From assembly GCA_029532415.1 (NCBI GenBank), contig JAQOTA010000027.1, forward strand, positions 186,001-250,000: a stretch of DNA of 64,000 bases, read 5' to 3'. Made by a program: the position numbers and the translations under genes. The notes below the pieces were generated by a model that did not search any database, was not told the origin of the DNA, and was given only the letters and a program-made list of their open reading frames with translations. The DNA is from Marasmius tenuissimus (taxonomy: Eukaryota > Basidiomycota > Agaricomycetes > Agaricales > Marasmiaceae). Shown piece by piece: positions 33,183 through 45,716 of this stretch. Numbering within the stretch: position 1 is the first letter of the stretch; the number at the start of each line of letters is the position of its first letter.

Positions 33183-35706
33183 ATTCCTCTCTCGATCGCG
33201 GCGTGGCAAAACGCTGGGCCTGTATACAATAAAAGATCGGCTAGATGAGCTCCTTGGGCACAAAAAAAAGCAATATGAAACAAACCTCCGTTATCGTGAC
33301 TGCGTCAGGGTCGCTAAAAACGAGCGGAACAAGAGAACTGAATAATGAACCTTAGACAGGGTGCACGGTGGCTAGAGTGGGATAGGGTTGTTCTCCTTCT
33401 TCACTGGTGTACGGTGGGTGGAGACAAAGGCGCTGGTATCAGATGAGATTGCAGAATCCCGATGGTGGCATATCAGACATTAGCCTGAAAGGCCCCGACG
33501 CTGCTGCAGAGAAAAGAACAAAAAGACTTTGCGACAGGGCAGCCAAAGTGCAACAACGCGTGCCCGACAACGCGTGTTCCAGCGCCCGTGTTTATTGGAC
33601 ATGAACCACTTTTGGGCATTCTACCGAAAGAGCGCCGGCATTTTGGCCTCCCTGGGGGGTCGTATTCCAGTTCGACTATGAAACAATTAGAAAAGTGAAT
33701 TGTACGGCCGTGCCGGTTACTCACCAAGCATGGCATCCAGTGGCATCACGATAAAATTTGACGGGAATTTTGGTTATGGGATGCACCGCATTGGGGCTGG
33801 GAATGAAGTTTCGTCACGACCCACGAATAAGCCAAAATACCACCAGACCGCGAGAATCGGTGAAAACGGAAAGTCTGACTCTCAGACCTCGCGGTGTTTC
33901 ATAATTGTCCGGTGCATCCCCGTTCGGCGCCAATGCTCACCACAAGTGAGGAACTAAGTTAGGATTGCTTGGGATGGCGTCAAGTTGTTACTAGTTGGTA
34001 CTGTCTCCGATTTCGGCAAACGCCTGTTTTCTCACAGGCAACTCCCGAGATACACATCAGTGGCTTTTGTCTTTCATTTCTCCACTCGGGTGTGGGCCAT
34101 ATGAGAGACAGAGGACTGGATGTAAGGCTGACAGGGAATCAAGAACAAAAAGAAAGGAAATTTCAGCTCCGTATCTTCATTTTTCGTCACGTTGACTTAC
34201 ACATGATTTTATGCTATTGATAGGCGCATAACCTCGCATAACCTACACCTCAGCCTGACCTGGGCTTGACCTGAGCGCAAGTGGACCTCGTGTGAACCCG
34301 AACCGGTTGTTGGAGGAACAAATGGCAAAGTTGCCAAGTGGCCTTCGACCCTAGGCTATGTATGACCTCTCCAGAGTGCACGCTTTGGCCTCCAGGTGAA
34401 AGCGGTACAAGGGAGTGGGCAAGACGGTCAAGAAGAGCAGATGCGTATGTACCAGCTTGACGTGCCACCTTCGAAAACGCGAGTGTTTCAAAATCGCTCG
34501 CCAGAACCAGGAAGGAGATGGCGATCCATGGAGTATGGTCCCCGGGCACCGTTATGTCACTGGAGAATCTGAACTCCCGACCGGTTTCGGGGAAAACAAT
34601 AGGCCTAACTCGAGCCTGAATCTACTACGTAGAGGGATGCAGACGAGAGCCAGGAGCATGCCCGATGGCCTCCAGAGACGCGAGATCCAAATGAGCATAG
34701 CACATAGTGACGGTACGAGCTCGGCGGAGTGCCAAAACCCCGGAGATTAGCCACGACGTCAGGCTCAGGTTGCGCGTAGAGAATCGCACTTTGAGAGTGG
34801 AGTGGGGGTACCCCCAGGTCTAACCAAGAAAGAAGAGCAGTCATTCAGGTCTGCAACGTGTTTGATAGCTAGTAGGCTCACCATGTGCATGCGCAGCTGA
34901 TTGAGATATGGGCGTACCTTCCATCTTGAACTGTCTTTCAAGTCAAGACGTAATGAAGGGTTCGTCCGAGTCTCCACCTCCAAGTCTCTACAGAGGCATA
35001 ATAGCAACGGTCCGCATGGGTCAAGCAATTGTTCGCCGATGTCATAGGATAATTCAAGCAACATGTTCAGGTCTGAGGGTGAGGGTATTCACCCTTCAAG
35101 GCCGGACCCGATATGTTGAGAGCATATAGAGGTCGGTTAGACGTCGGGGAATCGCATGGAATGTCAAGGCTCGCAAGGGCTGACTCGATAACATATCCGG
35201 ATGTATGGGATCGCAGACGAGATCCTACGTGGACGGCGTTGAGATCTGAAGAGATTCCGTCGCAGATCTTGAAGTTGGCCGTCTAGATGCTGCTATGAGT
35301 TCGAAAAGATCGTAAGTAATAACGTACGCCAAAATCCCGGGTGCAACTACATACTTGTCGACATGAAGTGAACCTGAGGAGATGGTCATTTCGTGGCCCT
35401 TGAGGCGTTTTGCGAGCGAACTCTGGCGACAGATATGCAGAATACCTCTATGAAGATCTTAATTGAGCGGATCAAAGTGCTCCAAGAGCATACGAATTGC
35501 AACTAGGCCAGGTCCAGAGAATGAATGGTGGGAGTTGAGATCTGAGAGGTAACTGAGCGCTCGTCAAGCGCGTAGCCACACTGTGGGAAGATAGGAACGA
35601 GGAACGTGACACAGACACATGCGTAAGGCTGTGACGCGTCCCTCCTCTGACTCTAACCCTCACCTCGTCCCCTACATCCACAATCTACAACTAGATCAAA
35701 GGATAA
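33183..35706. other. Gene-poor stretch
   Basis: About 2.5 kb. Frames of up to ~100 codons occur on both strands (for example 34250-34549 and 34765-35064, minus) but none has a recognisable motif or joins to neighbours. A near-direct repeat CGCATAACCTCGCATAACCT is at 34225-34244. Nothing else can be supported. Confidence 0.4.
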
Positions 35707-37522
35707 ATGTCGGAATTGGATGCTGACATCTATGGTGGTACGTTTGGATTATCTATCTTTCTTTGAAAAGACCTAACTATTACTTGCATAGACCTCTACC
35801 AGAGCGCGGAGGTTCCTGAAGAGGAGCAAGATGAGGAATCGCCAACAACAGCTGGCGGCGAGACTGAGCAATTCACGAAAGTAGCTACAAGTTCATCGAA
35901 AACTACCTCAACGGAGGCCAGCAAGCCTGCAATCAGTATGCCAGCAGCAACCTCGACGACTCAGCAAATACCCACGTTTGAAGAGGAAACATCGGACTAC
36001 CGACAACAACAACCAACAGGCACCTTTCAGAGCAATAACATTCATTCTTTCGAAACTACAGATGACGGGTGAGGTTTAGTCTCTTGTGAACTGAATTTTC
36101 TATTCCTCCAGCCATGATATTGGATGTTCGCCTTTACGAGCTCGGACATATGGATTCTTACTTGGGTAGCCGTATATCAGTCTGTCTTCATCGTACTCAC
36201 GTCGTCTACGACAGTAGACTAGACTAGGCTAGGCTAGGCTAAAGTCGAACCCAGTAGAGTCCTCTATTATTTCTTTGTCGTATTCTCTCTGTCCTAGCAC
36301 AACCATACTAATAACAGATTCTTTTTTTACTATCTTCCCTTCGCATCCCGACCGACTTGAATCTCAATCATCTTCCACTTGTTCCAATCACATCTTAGAA
36401 AAATGTTCATCGGAGGACTCCATTGGGATACAACAGATGGTATCTGTCTGCTTTCCTGACCAAATTTGTGGTACTAATGAACTATTCAGAGGGCCTCCGC
36501 GAATACTTCTCTCAATTTGGGCAAGTCGATGCATGTAATATCATGCGAGATCCAGCTGGAAGGTCACGATGCTTTGCCTTCTTGACGTTCCGAGAGGCGG
36601 AGAGTGTCAACAAGGTTGTAGCCACCAAAGAACATATTCTGGATGGGAAGATTGTGCGTATATCAACACTTCTGTCAAAAGCACTGAACTAACCACCTCC
36701 TCAGATCGACCCAAAGAGGGCTATTCCCCGTCAGGAGCACCAGCGTGCAACAAAGCTCTTTATCGGCGGACTTCCGGGTACAGTAACTTCCGAGTCAATG
36801 CGTGAATTCTTCTCCCAATTCGGTCGAGTTGTTGAATCGACTGTCATGCTGGACCAAAACACTGGCAGAAGCAAGGGCTTTGGGTTCATATCCTTCGAGG
36901 ACACCGACGTCACACCATTCTTAGGTTTCGGGAACTTGGAGATTGACGGAAAACTTGTAAGTTGATTGGTAGCCTCCCAGGGATCAGAATCGCGTTTCAC
37001 TGACCCTATCTTCGTTAGATCGACGTCAAGCTAGCTCAACCGCGCTACCAGCGAGAGGCAAACGAGCAAGCAGCTGCAGCAGGTGGTCCCTCTGCCTATA
37101 ACAACGGCGCCAATCGTGGCGGGAACGCTGGTGGATTCAATGCAGGGCCAGGCGGTGGCGCTGGTAATTTTGGAGGGGCGGCAGGAGGGCAGGGAAATCT
37201 CCCCTTCGATCCACAAGCGCTGGCGAATCTGTACACTAGGATGTTCCAAATGGCCAGCGGTCAGAGTATGGGGATGATGGGAGGAGGAGGAGGAATGGGG
37301 AACATGGGGATGATGGGAGGTGGGATGAGAGGAGGTATGATGGGCAATATGGGCATGAACGGCGGGAATGGTATGGGCGCTATGGGCAATATGGCGCGAG
37401 GTGGAGCGCCAGGCCAAAACAGCGGACACATTCCAAAGGGTCCAAGAGGAGGCGCACCAAGCGGCGGAGGCCCTCAGCGACCTGGACGTGGACAGCACGG
37501 TTATCATCCCTACTCTCGATGA
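35707..37522 (+). CDS. Two-RRM RNA-binding protein, Hrp1/Nab4-like
   Basis: ATG 35707 (MSELDADIYG), stop TGA 37520-37522. The N-terminal part is acidic and Ser/Thr/Gln-rich (35793-36069). RRM1 begins MFIGGLHWDTTDEGL, its RNP2-like strand at 36403, with a small intron splitting the domain; its RNP1 is SRCFAFLTF. RRM2 has KLFIGGLPG and RSKGFGFISF. A Gly/Met-rich tail of about 120 residues with many GGM and MGNM repeats ends in RGQHGYHPYSR. Layout matches Hrp1/Nab4 and hnRNP A/DAZAP1-type nuclear-cytoplasmic shuttling proteins, which act in mRNA 3'-end formation and export. A large intron of about 330 nt lies between 36070 and 36398. It converges with the F-box/WD40 gene 110 bp away. Confidence 0.88.
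36218..36242 (+). repeat. Short CTAGG tandem repeat in an intron
   Basis: A run of CTAGA/CTAGG pentamers inside the long intron of the RNA-binding protein gene. Confidence 0.6.
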
Positions 37523-37635
37523 TTTGGACATCCTGTATTCGAATTCCTTATTACGCTACAGACTAGATAATTATGGTGTACTGTCTCGCTTGTGCTTAAC
37601 TTAATTACATCGATAAAATGACACTGCTTTAAGCT

Positions 37636-40281
37636 TCATAACTGGATGAAACTTGTATCGATCCCATGGGAGAAATCCCATATGCATATTTTCTGCAGAG
37701 AACACTAGTCAGCCACCACGTCCGAGCTCATGAAAAGTGGGTAGAATAACTCACTTGGTCTTCTCCACACGAAACAATCTACATAAAGATTAGTGACGCT
37801 CAAACAAATCTGACGGAGCGTTCAACTCACCTTAGTACCATCAAACCCAATCGAAAAGATCCTCCCGGTATGACCCCCTGTCAGGTCTGCCACAAGCGCC
37901 CCCGTTTTGCGGTCCCAGACCTTAATACTCAAATCGTAACTCCCACTCAAGACAAAATCTCCTCCGAACGCCACACTCCTTACTAGGTCCGCGTGCATCG
38001 TGCAGGCTCCTCCCCCACTGCCCATTCCGCTGAATCCGGGCACAAATCGTCTTCCACCGGGACCGACCATCATCACGGGTCTATTGGCGGTATTTGAGGG
38101 AAAATTGGACCCAGAGGGGCCACGCCCCCCGCCAAACACATTGAACGGTGAAAGGTCATTGAAGCCCTGGCCGTGGTGACAGTGATCGTCGGGTGCGTAT
38201 ACTGTACCGCCGTAGACAGGGACGGTACTCGTACTTCCGCAAACCTGACATGCGGCGAAGGTATGGGGTCGCGAGGAAGAGTAAGGGAACGTAAACGACA
38301 ACAAGTCGTCCTCGTCGTCGAGCTGCAACTGCGAGGACGAGTCGAAAGCTGAGAACGGAAGGGGAAGAACGTCGCCATGATTCGTGGTATTCCCATTGGT
38401 TACGGTCACACTCGCGACGTTGTTGGCATGGACAGGTTGGTGATGGAACCCAGTCTCTGGGGACGTACACCACCCTTGCAAGGTCGTAGCGTCGAATAAT
38501 CTGAGATGTTTATCCGACGAGCCGGATAGTACATACGGTGGTGTGAAGTCGATGGAAGCAATTCTGGAAGAAATAGGGTAAGTATGACAACAAACTTTGG
38601 TGGCTGAGACGCACCCTCTGCTGTGGTGATTCTCGAAAGTTCTCAAAAGAGTGCCTGTCTTTGCATCCCACAACCTAACACTCCGATCCCCGGACCCAGA
38701 GACGATCAATGTCGACGAGATAGAGACCGCATTGACCGCAGCCCTGTGGGACCTCAACACAAGTTGGGGCTCCAACGAAGGGAACGTGTACGTTCGCACT
38801 GTGCGATCTACAAGACAAAACGGTCAATCCTCGGAAAACTGAGGAACAAGGATGTCGCACCTTTTGAACAAGAGACTAATCTATCCTTATCGAACCTCAC
38901 GCAGAGTACGCTATCTTCGTGATCTTCGATGATTTTCATGACTTTCGGCGCACTTTGTCCGTCCTCCCTATCGCCCAAGTCCCACACAATCACCCTGCGA
39001 TCGCTGCCAGCACTCGCTAGCATGCCATTAGCAGCACAGACACTCAGCACACTGCTCGTGTGAACTCCAGCAAAGACACGTTCAACACAGCCAGCAGCAA
39101 TATTCCACTGCCGTATCGTTTTGTCGCGAGAGCCCGTGAAGAGGACTTGTTTCCCCGTCGAAGCGTACGTGTAGAGTTGTAGACAGTATATGGTGTTGGT
39201 GTGTGAATTGTGAGGGTGAGCTTGAGCTGTGTTTCCGTCTCGTGTCTGTAACGTCGAGAGCCGGTAAGCAGAAGTGAATATTCGGCGTTGTATCCTGAGA
39301 TGTGTGAGATATAACAGTTTGTAATTGGGTTTGTGAGATGCGCTGGAAGTCAGGGATTGCAATGTGGACGGCGCAGAGTTCCGTTGCGAGGTAGTTCGGT
39401 GGTGATATACCGGAGCCTTTCCTTTGGATATCGTGTGATTCATGGTCGATGGGCGAATCGTTTCGCTGGGATTGGAGAATTCGGAGGTCGTTGGAGCTGA
39501 TGAGGTCGAGCGACTCCTCAAAAACGCATTGAATAACGGTGCCTTCTCGAACGACATGGACGCAAAACCTGAGTCCAGCTCAGCGTGCATTTGCGTCAGC
39601 TCTGCCTTGGCTGCCTCGATACCAGACAAGATCAAAGTGTCTGCGACCTCCTCCTCATCTGCTTCTTCATCAGAGTCACCCATTCCTTCATCATCTGAAT
39701 CCTGGTACACCTCGTGTGTGCGGGGCTGCGGCGGTATTGGTAACACATGCTGTTGTTGACGCCAGGACCAGCCACGAGAGCGACACAGCTGCTTCCACAA
39801 AGTCTGATCATTGGCTAAAGAATGCCACCGATGACTGACAAGCCCACATGCAAGGAGCGTTGGGCATGGGAGATATGTGAAGATCTGTAACGAGATTTCT
39901 GCGGGTAGAGCCTATCAAAGTAATACACAATCAACCCTCTTAATAATCATAACGAGAACATATTCTTGGACTTACCCCTACGATGTCAAACTGTAATAAA
40001 GGTGCTAGTTTCCGTTGTATTGTCGCAAGGCGAGAGCGAGGCAGGGACGCAAGGAGTTTGTACGCAAGTTCTGTACCGAACGAAGAGTTAGTTGAACTCG
40101 ACATCCTCGCTGGGAAGGTATCATTTCTGCTCGTACCTTCACGATCCTGAGGTGACTCTAATCCTGCAAACAAATGCTCTGGCACCTCGCCTTCTCCAAT
40201 GTCCGTTGCTGTCGAGGTTGATGCCACTATTGTAGCATGGTCGAATTCAGAATCGTCGGTGTATCCTTCGTCAAAGCTCAT
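37636..40281 (-). CDS. F-box and WD40-repeat protein
   Basis: ATG 40281 (MSFDEGYTDD), stop TGA 37636-37638. The first exon encodes a Ser-rich acidic leader; after an intron the F-box reads LPAEISLQIFTYLP...LVSHRWHSLANDQTLWKQL (39800-39920). A long low-complexity linker with an acidic stretch (DSDDEGMGDSDEEADEEE) follows, then WD40 repeats: FTGSRDKTIRQWN, LASAGSDRRVIVWD, VSGSGDRSVRLWD, LSGSSDKHLRLFD, LSGSYDLSIKVWD and a final CGEDQKICIWD reconstructed across two short introns near 37700-37800. A large Gly/Ser insertion lies before the fifth blade. F-box/WD40 proteins of the Cdc4/Met30/Pop1 type recruit phosphorylated substrates to SCF. Which orthologue this is remains open. Confidence 0.85.
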
Positions 40282-40789
40282 CGCGATGGTGGTGGTAAGG
40301 GTGTAAGATTAAAAGAGGCGGTGAAAATGATTGGCTCGCTAAACGTTGATCTTGACGGCGAGGCGGAGTCGGACCAGACCCTCTCGTTGTCGTCGTCGTT
40401 GGCAACAATGACAGTGCCCTCAGCAACCGTCAACGGGCGGTGCCATGTGCCTGCTGCTGCCAGGCTGCCTTTTTTGGTTAATCTCTTGCTCAAAGTAGTA
40501 AATCAGATTAGATAAGATACAGCAATGTTATTGGTCTTCTACACTGTAGCCTACATACACCACGATTTATCTTCTCTATGATCAAAGCTCGGTTCCTAGG
40601 CTGTGGGTGTAGGCGAACGGAAGCGCGGAAGGTCCAATAGTGTATCGTATCAAGCGAGTTTTGAGTGAGCGGGGAGTGGTGCAAGAAAGAGGGAGGGAGA
40701 GAGAGAGATCTATGGTCAGTGAAATGTCCAGAATATCCACAATGAAGAAATAAGATAAAGAGAACTGGTAACGGTAGAAGGAGAGGTGT
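40282..40789. other. Intergenic, F-box/WD40 5' side and AHA1 3' side
   Basis: About 510 bp. It should hold the F-box/WD40 promoter. A GAGAGAGA run is near 40690-40710. No gene is visible. Confidence 0.4.
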
Positions 40790-42313
40790 TCAACTCTTTG
40801 ACGGCGAGCTACCAAACAGCTGTATAGAAAATGCAGCCACGACCACCAAGACAGTGATCACCCCGACGGCACAGTAAGTAGACGTCGAGGTTGGCTCAGA
40901 GGTCGATTTGGGTCGAACAGCCCTCTTTTTTGGCGAAGAGCGAGCGGGACTCGGAGGTGACGGGAATAGCTGAACGTACCCGATGGATTTCAAACCATGG
41001 ATACTAATTAATATCGAGTCAGTATTGTTATGCACAGGAATAGAACGGATCAAAAATACGCACTAGTAACCCTCCAGATTCCTCTTAATTTCGTCTTCTT
41101 GACCCTTGGGGATGCCTTCTAGACGCCATGTAACTTTTGTAGAGTCCGAGGACTGATCCAGAGTGGTGGTCAACGTGGCGAAGTGGCCTATGCAAAACGA
41201 AGAGTAGGTCAGTAAAACATAAGCCAAATCAAAGCGAAGACGACTGACCCTCAGGCCAAGTAGGACTCTTCAAAGACCAAGTTTGCACGATTTCCTTCGA
41301 TGGCGTGAGCGATATGTACTTTCCTCGGACACCGCCGCCGAAGAGCGAGTACTCTGTATCGGGTTGAGCCGCGGACTGGAAATGAAAACAGTCGGACCAA
41401 ATACAGAACAGACAAGTATAAAGATAACAGCGTACCTGTGCTGGGGCTCTGGTCCACATCGGGATCCTCTTCTCGTCAGTCAAGATTCCGAATAGGTCGT
41501 CCCCACTGGCCGCCAAGTTGGCCTCAACTTCGACAGTCGACGTGTTGACCTTCTCCGCTTTTTTGGCGACAGGTTTGACGGCAGCAGAGCTTGCAGCTGC
41601 GCCAGTGGTAGAGTTTCCTGAAGCGTTGGAGGATGCGGCTGGTGCTGGCGCGGGGGTTCCGGCGCGACTTGGGTCGGCACTGACGGTAAGATCTTTTCCG
41701 TGAGTATCAATCATGGCGGCCGGGAATCTGGCGAAGATTTCTTCAAGAAGGGGAGGAACGACCTTGCGCATCTGTACAATGAGTTCATCGCCAGCAGGAC
41801 TGAGAACAGTAGGCGCCCAATAGTACTATGAATAAGGTCAGTGAACCAAACACTTCTTAAGAGTAGCATCCAAAAACACCCACAGAGTAGTCAGAGGTCT
41901 TGTCGACAGTAACTTCGTGAGAGACTTCAGGTATATGGATAGTACCTTTCACAGCAGTTCCGTCAGAAGCAGTGCCTTCAAAGGCCAAAGTAACTTTGCA
42001 GTCGTAGATGGTGATCAATCTTCAAATCTCGGTCAGTTATCTTCCCGAAAAAGTATTGGACAGAACAACAGGTGGGCGCAGCCCTGCATTCGTGGTACAG
42101 GGCGTTTAATAGGGTAAATACTCACTTGCTCTTCCTCTGGCCAAGCTCAATATCGCCGTCGACCTCTCTTACATCGGCAATGAACAGCTCTTCGCCCTCC
42201 TTCTCTCCTTTGACGCGGATAGCCAGCAATTCCTTCTCGAACCAATCTTTTCCCCATTTCGTGACGTTCTTGTTCTTCCAATGCCAGTTTGCTGTTGACG
42301 ATGGGAGAGCCAT
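40790..42313 (-). CDS. AHA1: Aha1-type activator of Hsp90 ATPase with a C-terminal TM segment
   Basis: ATG 42313, stop TGA 40790-40792, about five introns. The N-terminal domain contains NWHWKNKNVTKWGKDW, the signature start of the Aha1 N-domain that binds the Hsp90 middle domain. Then comes a Pro/Ala/Ser linker (PAPAPAASSNASG...) and the C-terminal AHSA1/SRPBCC-like domain (SGDDLFGILTDEKRIPMW, EYSLFGGGVRGKYISL, IVQTWSLKSPTWPEG, VTWRLEGIP, YYIHGLKSIGY). After this the protein continues with a basic, Ser/Pro-rich segment and a ~20-residue hydrophobic helix (CAVGVITVLVVVAAFSIQLF) plus a short tail. Soluble Aha1 usually ends soon after the GLKSIG-like helix, so this copy may be tail-anchored. 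Co-chaperone function itself is family knowledge. Confidence 0.9.
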
Positions 42314-43010
42314 TCTTCAGATTAGTGTTTTCGAGACCTTCAAACGTTCGTATCTGCGGACGAGTGACAATTGGGTGAGATAGAGGTCAATAATGACATT
42401 GACTTGAGTACGTACAACCAACAGAGAGAGAAAAAGAATCTAGACGCCTTGCTGCCAAAAAGCACGAGGAAAACGGAGAACGAAGGGGTTGTCGGGAGAT
42501 TTAGAGATTGTTAATGGTGTGAAAGGACCCCGCGTTTGTTTACATGTTATTTACGCGTTCTACGGATTTCCAGCAATTTCCTTCTTTTCTTCCTCTTTGG
42601 GAAATTAGATCCACCGCCCGCGAGGACTTTTATTGGTACGTTCATATATGTACAAAGGGCAAAGCCTGAGGTCCAATTTCGGATTTTGTCGAGAAGCCAT
42701 TGTACCAGCTACAGATCTTGACCAACTTATCCTGCGAAGAAAACCCCCAACATGGTGATTCTGGCATTTCCACGGGGATATCTGCTCAAGACATAGCTCC
42801 TGACGGTTTACGGTGTGGTCTGTCATTCCGGGGCTATCTTCGTGTGCAGTGCGTGTCGTCATCTGGCCCCAGACAAATTGAAACCGTCTGACAAGACAAG
42901 TTGAAGATATAAACGTGGAACATTTTTCGAAGACGTCCGCAGTGCATTCGACATTCACATATATTGACGACTATTACTTATAGCCTGGAGTTTACTGACG
43001 TAGATGAGGG
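42314..43010. other. Intergenic, AHA1 promoter side
   Basis: About 700 bp upstream of AHA1 and downstream of the four-TM gene. Only short unsupported frames. Confidence 0.4.
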
Positions 43011-44010
43011 TCATGGCTCAGGTAGAAATCGTGTGCGACTCTTGTCTAATCCCAAGGCTGGGCTGTCGGTAACCTTCGAATGACTTGCCATCTGGCTGCC
43101 AGCCGCAGGGCAGCGCGATAGGTTCCTTCCACTAATGCAGCCGACGAGGTTTGTCCAGAGCTATAAGAGAACGAATCGATAATCGGTACGAGTTCTAGGA
43201 AATATCAGATAGGGGCTCACCGCCGTAGAAAAAATACGCTTTTCGAGGGTGCCAACGAGCCATTCGGAGCCTCGAACGAGGTATTTACCGTTGATGGCAT
43301 AAATGAGGCAGAGCTGGCAGATTATGGATAGAACCGTGAATAGCACCAGTGTCGCAAACTCAATGGCCATAAGGAGCAGCAGTTCAGTGAGATTACTAGC
43401 ATAGCATCTGTCTGGATCGGTCATGAACCATCCTGACCAAAAAGATACTATTCGACACGGTGAGACGAGAGCGACCATGAAAGTTGGGAAACTCACTAAG
43501 TTGGACTACCGTACCCATACCAACACCGATTAATGCTAAGAACGGCGGGCGATCCGCAGAAGCCGAGAGAGAGCCGGTGTGGGCGATGACGATGAGATAG
43601 GCGATGTAACATACTTGCATTAAAGTTTGGACGACAACATAAGGGATAGAGAACGGGTTGAGAGCGATAGAGCTGGCGGCGTGGAAGAGGAAAACGGCGA
43701 GGGCGATAACGGCATTCATAATCCGATGTGGACTTTGCCAGAACGTTCGCCGTTCGTCAAGGACATTTCGACCACGAATCACTGGTCGATTTTCCCCTGG
43801 AGAAATCTATCGAAGAGTTTAGCCACCATACGAAAGCGAGACTGATTACAGGCATACCTCACTCTGTTGCTGTCCCTTTTTGAGCGAATCTTCACTGGCT
43901 TGAGCACACACTGGCGGGGACTACAATGGAAGGACGGAGTCAATGCTCGCTTTTCAGCAAGGATCTAGGTGTTCTTACTTGATAGTGGTAGTTGTTGGGG
44001 TCGCGGTCAT
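43011..44010 (-). CDS. Four-TM membrane protein of unknown function
   Basis: Likely ATG 44010 (MTATPTTTTIK), stop TGA 43011-43013. Four hydrophobic segments are evident: MNAVIALAVFLFHAA, IPYVVVQTLMQVCYIAYLIVIA, LALIGVGMGTVVQLISFW and LLLMAIEFATLVLFTVLSIICQL. A basic C-terminal tail follows the last helix after another intron near 43160-43220. The 5' exons are hard to fit: the two small exons near 43855-43980 do not join in one phase with the start I prefer, so the N-terminus may differ. The layout is a tetraspan; no family was recognised and no function is given. Confidence 0.6.
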
Positions 44011-45716
44011 GTCTGAAAGCAAGAAGGCGGGTGGCGCAATGCTCAAACCTCGACAAATTCAAACTCCGCAGGCCGGCTGGGCTGGACCACCCTTCATTGA
44101 GCCTCATTTCAGGTGCGACCTATCACCCATGTGTATGAGCTTCAGAGCTTTGCACATGCGGCTTGTTTCTGCAATAAGAGACCGTAGTTGAGTATTATTG
44201 CAGTGATTGTGCGTAACGCGTTGAACTTCCGAGTTGAGTTGACTACTGCTTGGGTGATCGCGCGAATCGGACTTCGCTAGTAAGGAAAAGCTGCCGAGTT
44301 GTACCGCATAAAGATAAGCCACTGACAATACGAGTTGGTACTGACAATCGGGCCACTCTAGAATTTTGGGAGACGGGGGTTTGAAAGTATAAACCAAGTT
44401 GGGATACTTCAAAAAAATCTAAAACCTGCAGCAATTGGTACCGATTTATGACGAATATGGTAAGTCTGACTTTCTGTATAGTGTAGTCTGTCATGATAAG
44501 CCCATTTTGGGTCGGATTCCTGTCAAATTATCCGGCCACTGTTGAAGCGATACTTCCATCATCTTTTGATTCATCGTTCATAGCTCTTCTCGAGAGCGCA
44601 AAGTTTTTCCGACTCTTCTTTTGAATTCATTCCCGTGTCCCGGTCAAGCGAAGTATGAACGAGTTGAAACTCGAAACCGTGGTCCACGTTCGTGTTTAGG
44701 GTGCATAATGAATCGATCAGGACGTTTGAGGTGAGTTCCCTTCCGTTTTCCGCTCACTCCGTTCAGCTTATACTAATATTCAGTCTAGCCGCTGTTAATT
44801 CGCCTTCGAGAAGATTCTAAGGATAGCACTTCATCCTCTTATCGACTGATGGGGACTCTTACGATGCCAGCGTGACGAAATCCAGGCATGCGCCTGCGGT
44901 GAGGCTAGGCAAATGAGGTGACGAAGCCTTAGAGAGACGGGTATGATATCCCGAATGTACCTTTGCAGTACTACGACGCTGTGCATCGTAAGATGTTTTG
45001 GGGGACCTATTTCGCGTCGGATATGATATTGGCCCTTGGGTCTGTAGGATGTTCTGGAACGGCCCGGTTTTTAATAAGGTGAGTAACGGCCCTCTCACCG
45101 CAATTGGATTGCGTGAATCAATATGCTGGTTTCTTGCAGTGTTTGGAGCTCAATATCTTCGTCATTGTTCAAGGCCTTGAAGGTTCTGGAATGCGGCGGC
45201 TAAATATTGGTCCTAGAATCTCGAGCACAATGTTTCAAGGTGGAGAGGATGAACTAGGAGCTATTGGAGTCCTATAGGTATCGGCAGCCGGCGGCAGTGC
45301 GTGATTTCCTTCTCCTTGAGGTAACCTGAGCCTCTGACCGAAATACTATTACTGTAGGACTCGTAATGCAAATCCGCTGTTTGCGCGTACCCGAATAGTT
45401 GCTCAGCTGCTCAGTGAGATGCTATTGGTATGAACGTCGGACGAGGCCGCATCCATATAGCTCGAGCTCTGATACGAAGAACTTATTTTTGTGATCTCGG
45501 GGCGATGCCAAATTTATCGATCGAGAGATGGAACCGGAACAGGAATGATTCAGTCACCCATCAATTGGGATGAAGTTTTCTCTTACTCACACGCGGCGAC
45601 AATTCACCTACGTCCTTCTGGTATATAAAGGCTAAGTGCTTTGCCCGTAATATCATCCCCCATCCTCCCCTTCCCTTCTCCCCTCTCCTACGGCTTCCCT
45701 CACGACCTCTACGACT
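44011..45716. other. Gene-poor stretch
   Basis: About 1.7 kb with no exon chain. The right end is the Kre9-like promoter with its TATA box at 45622. Nothing else is supportable. Confidence 0.4.
45622..45630 (+). promoter_or_regulatory. TATA box of Kre9-like gene 1
   Basis: TATATAAAG about 90 bp upstream of ATG 45717. Confidence 0.6.

Noticed and set aside
34765..35064. Minus-strand frame of 99 codons near the terpene locus
   Set aside because: No recognisable motif, no joining exons, no promoter element.
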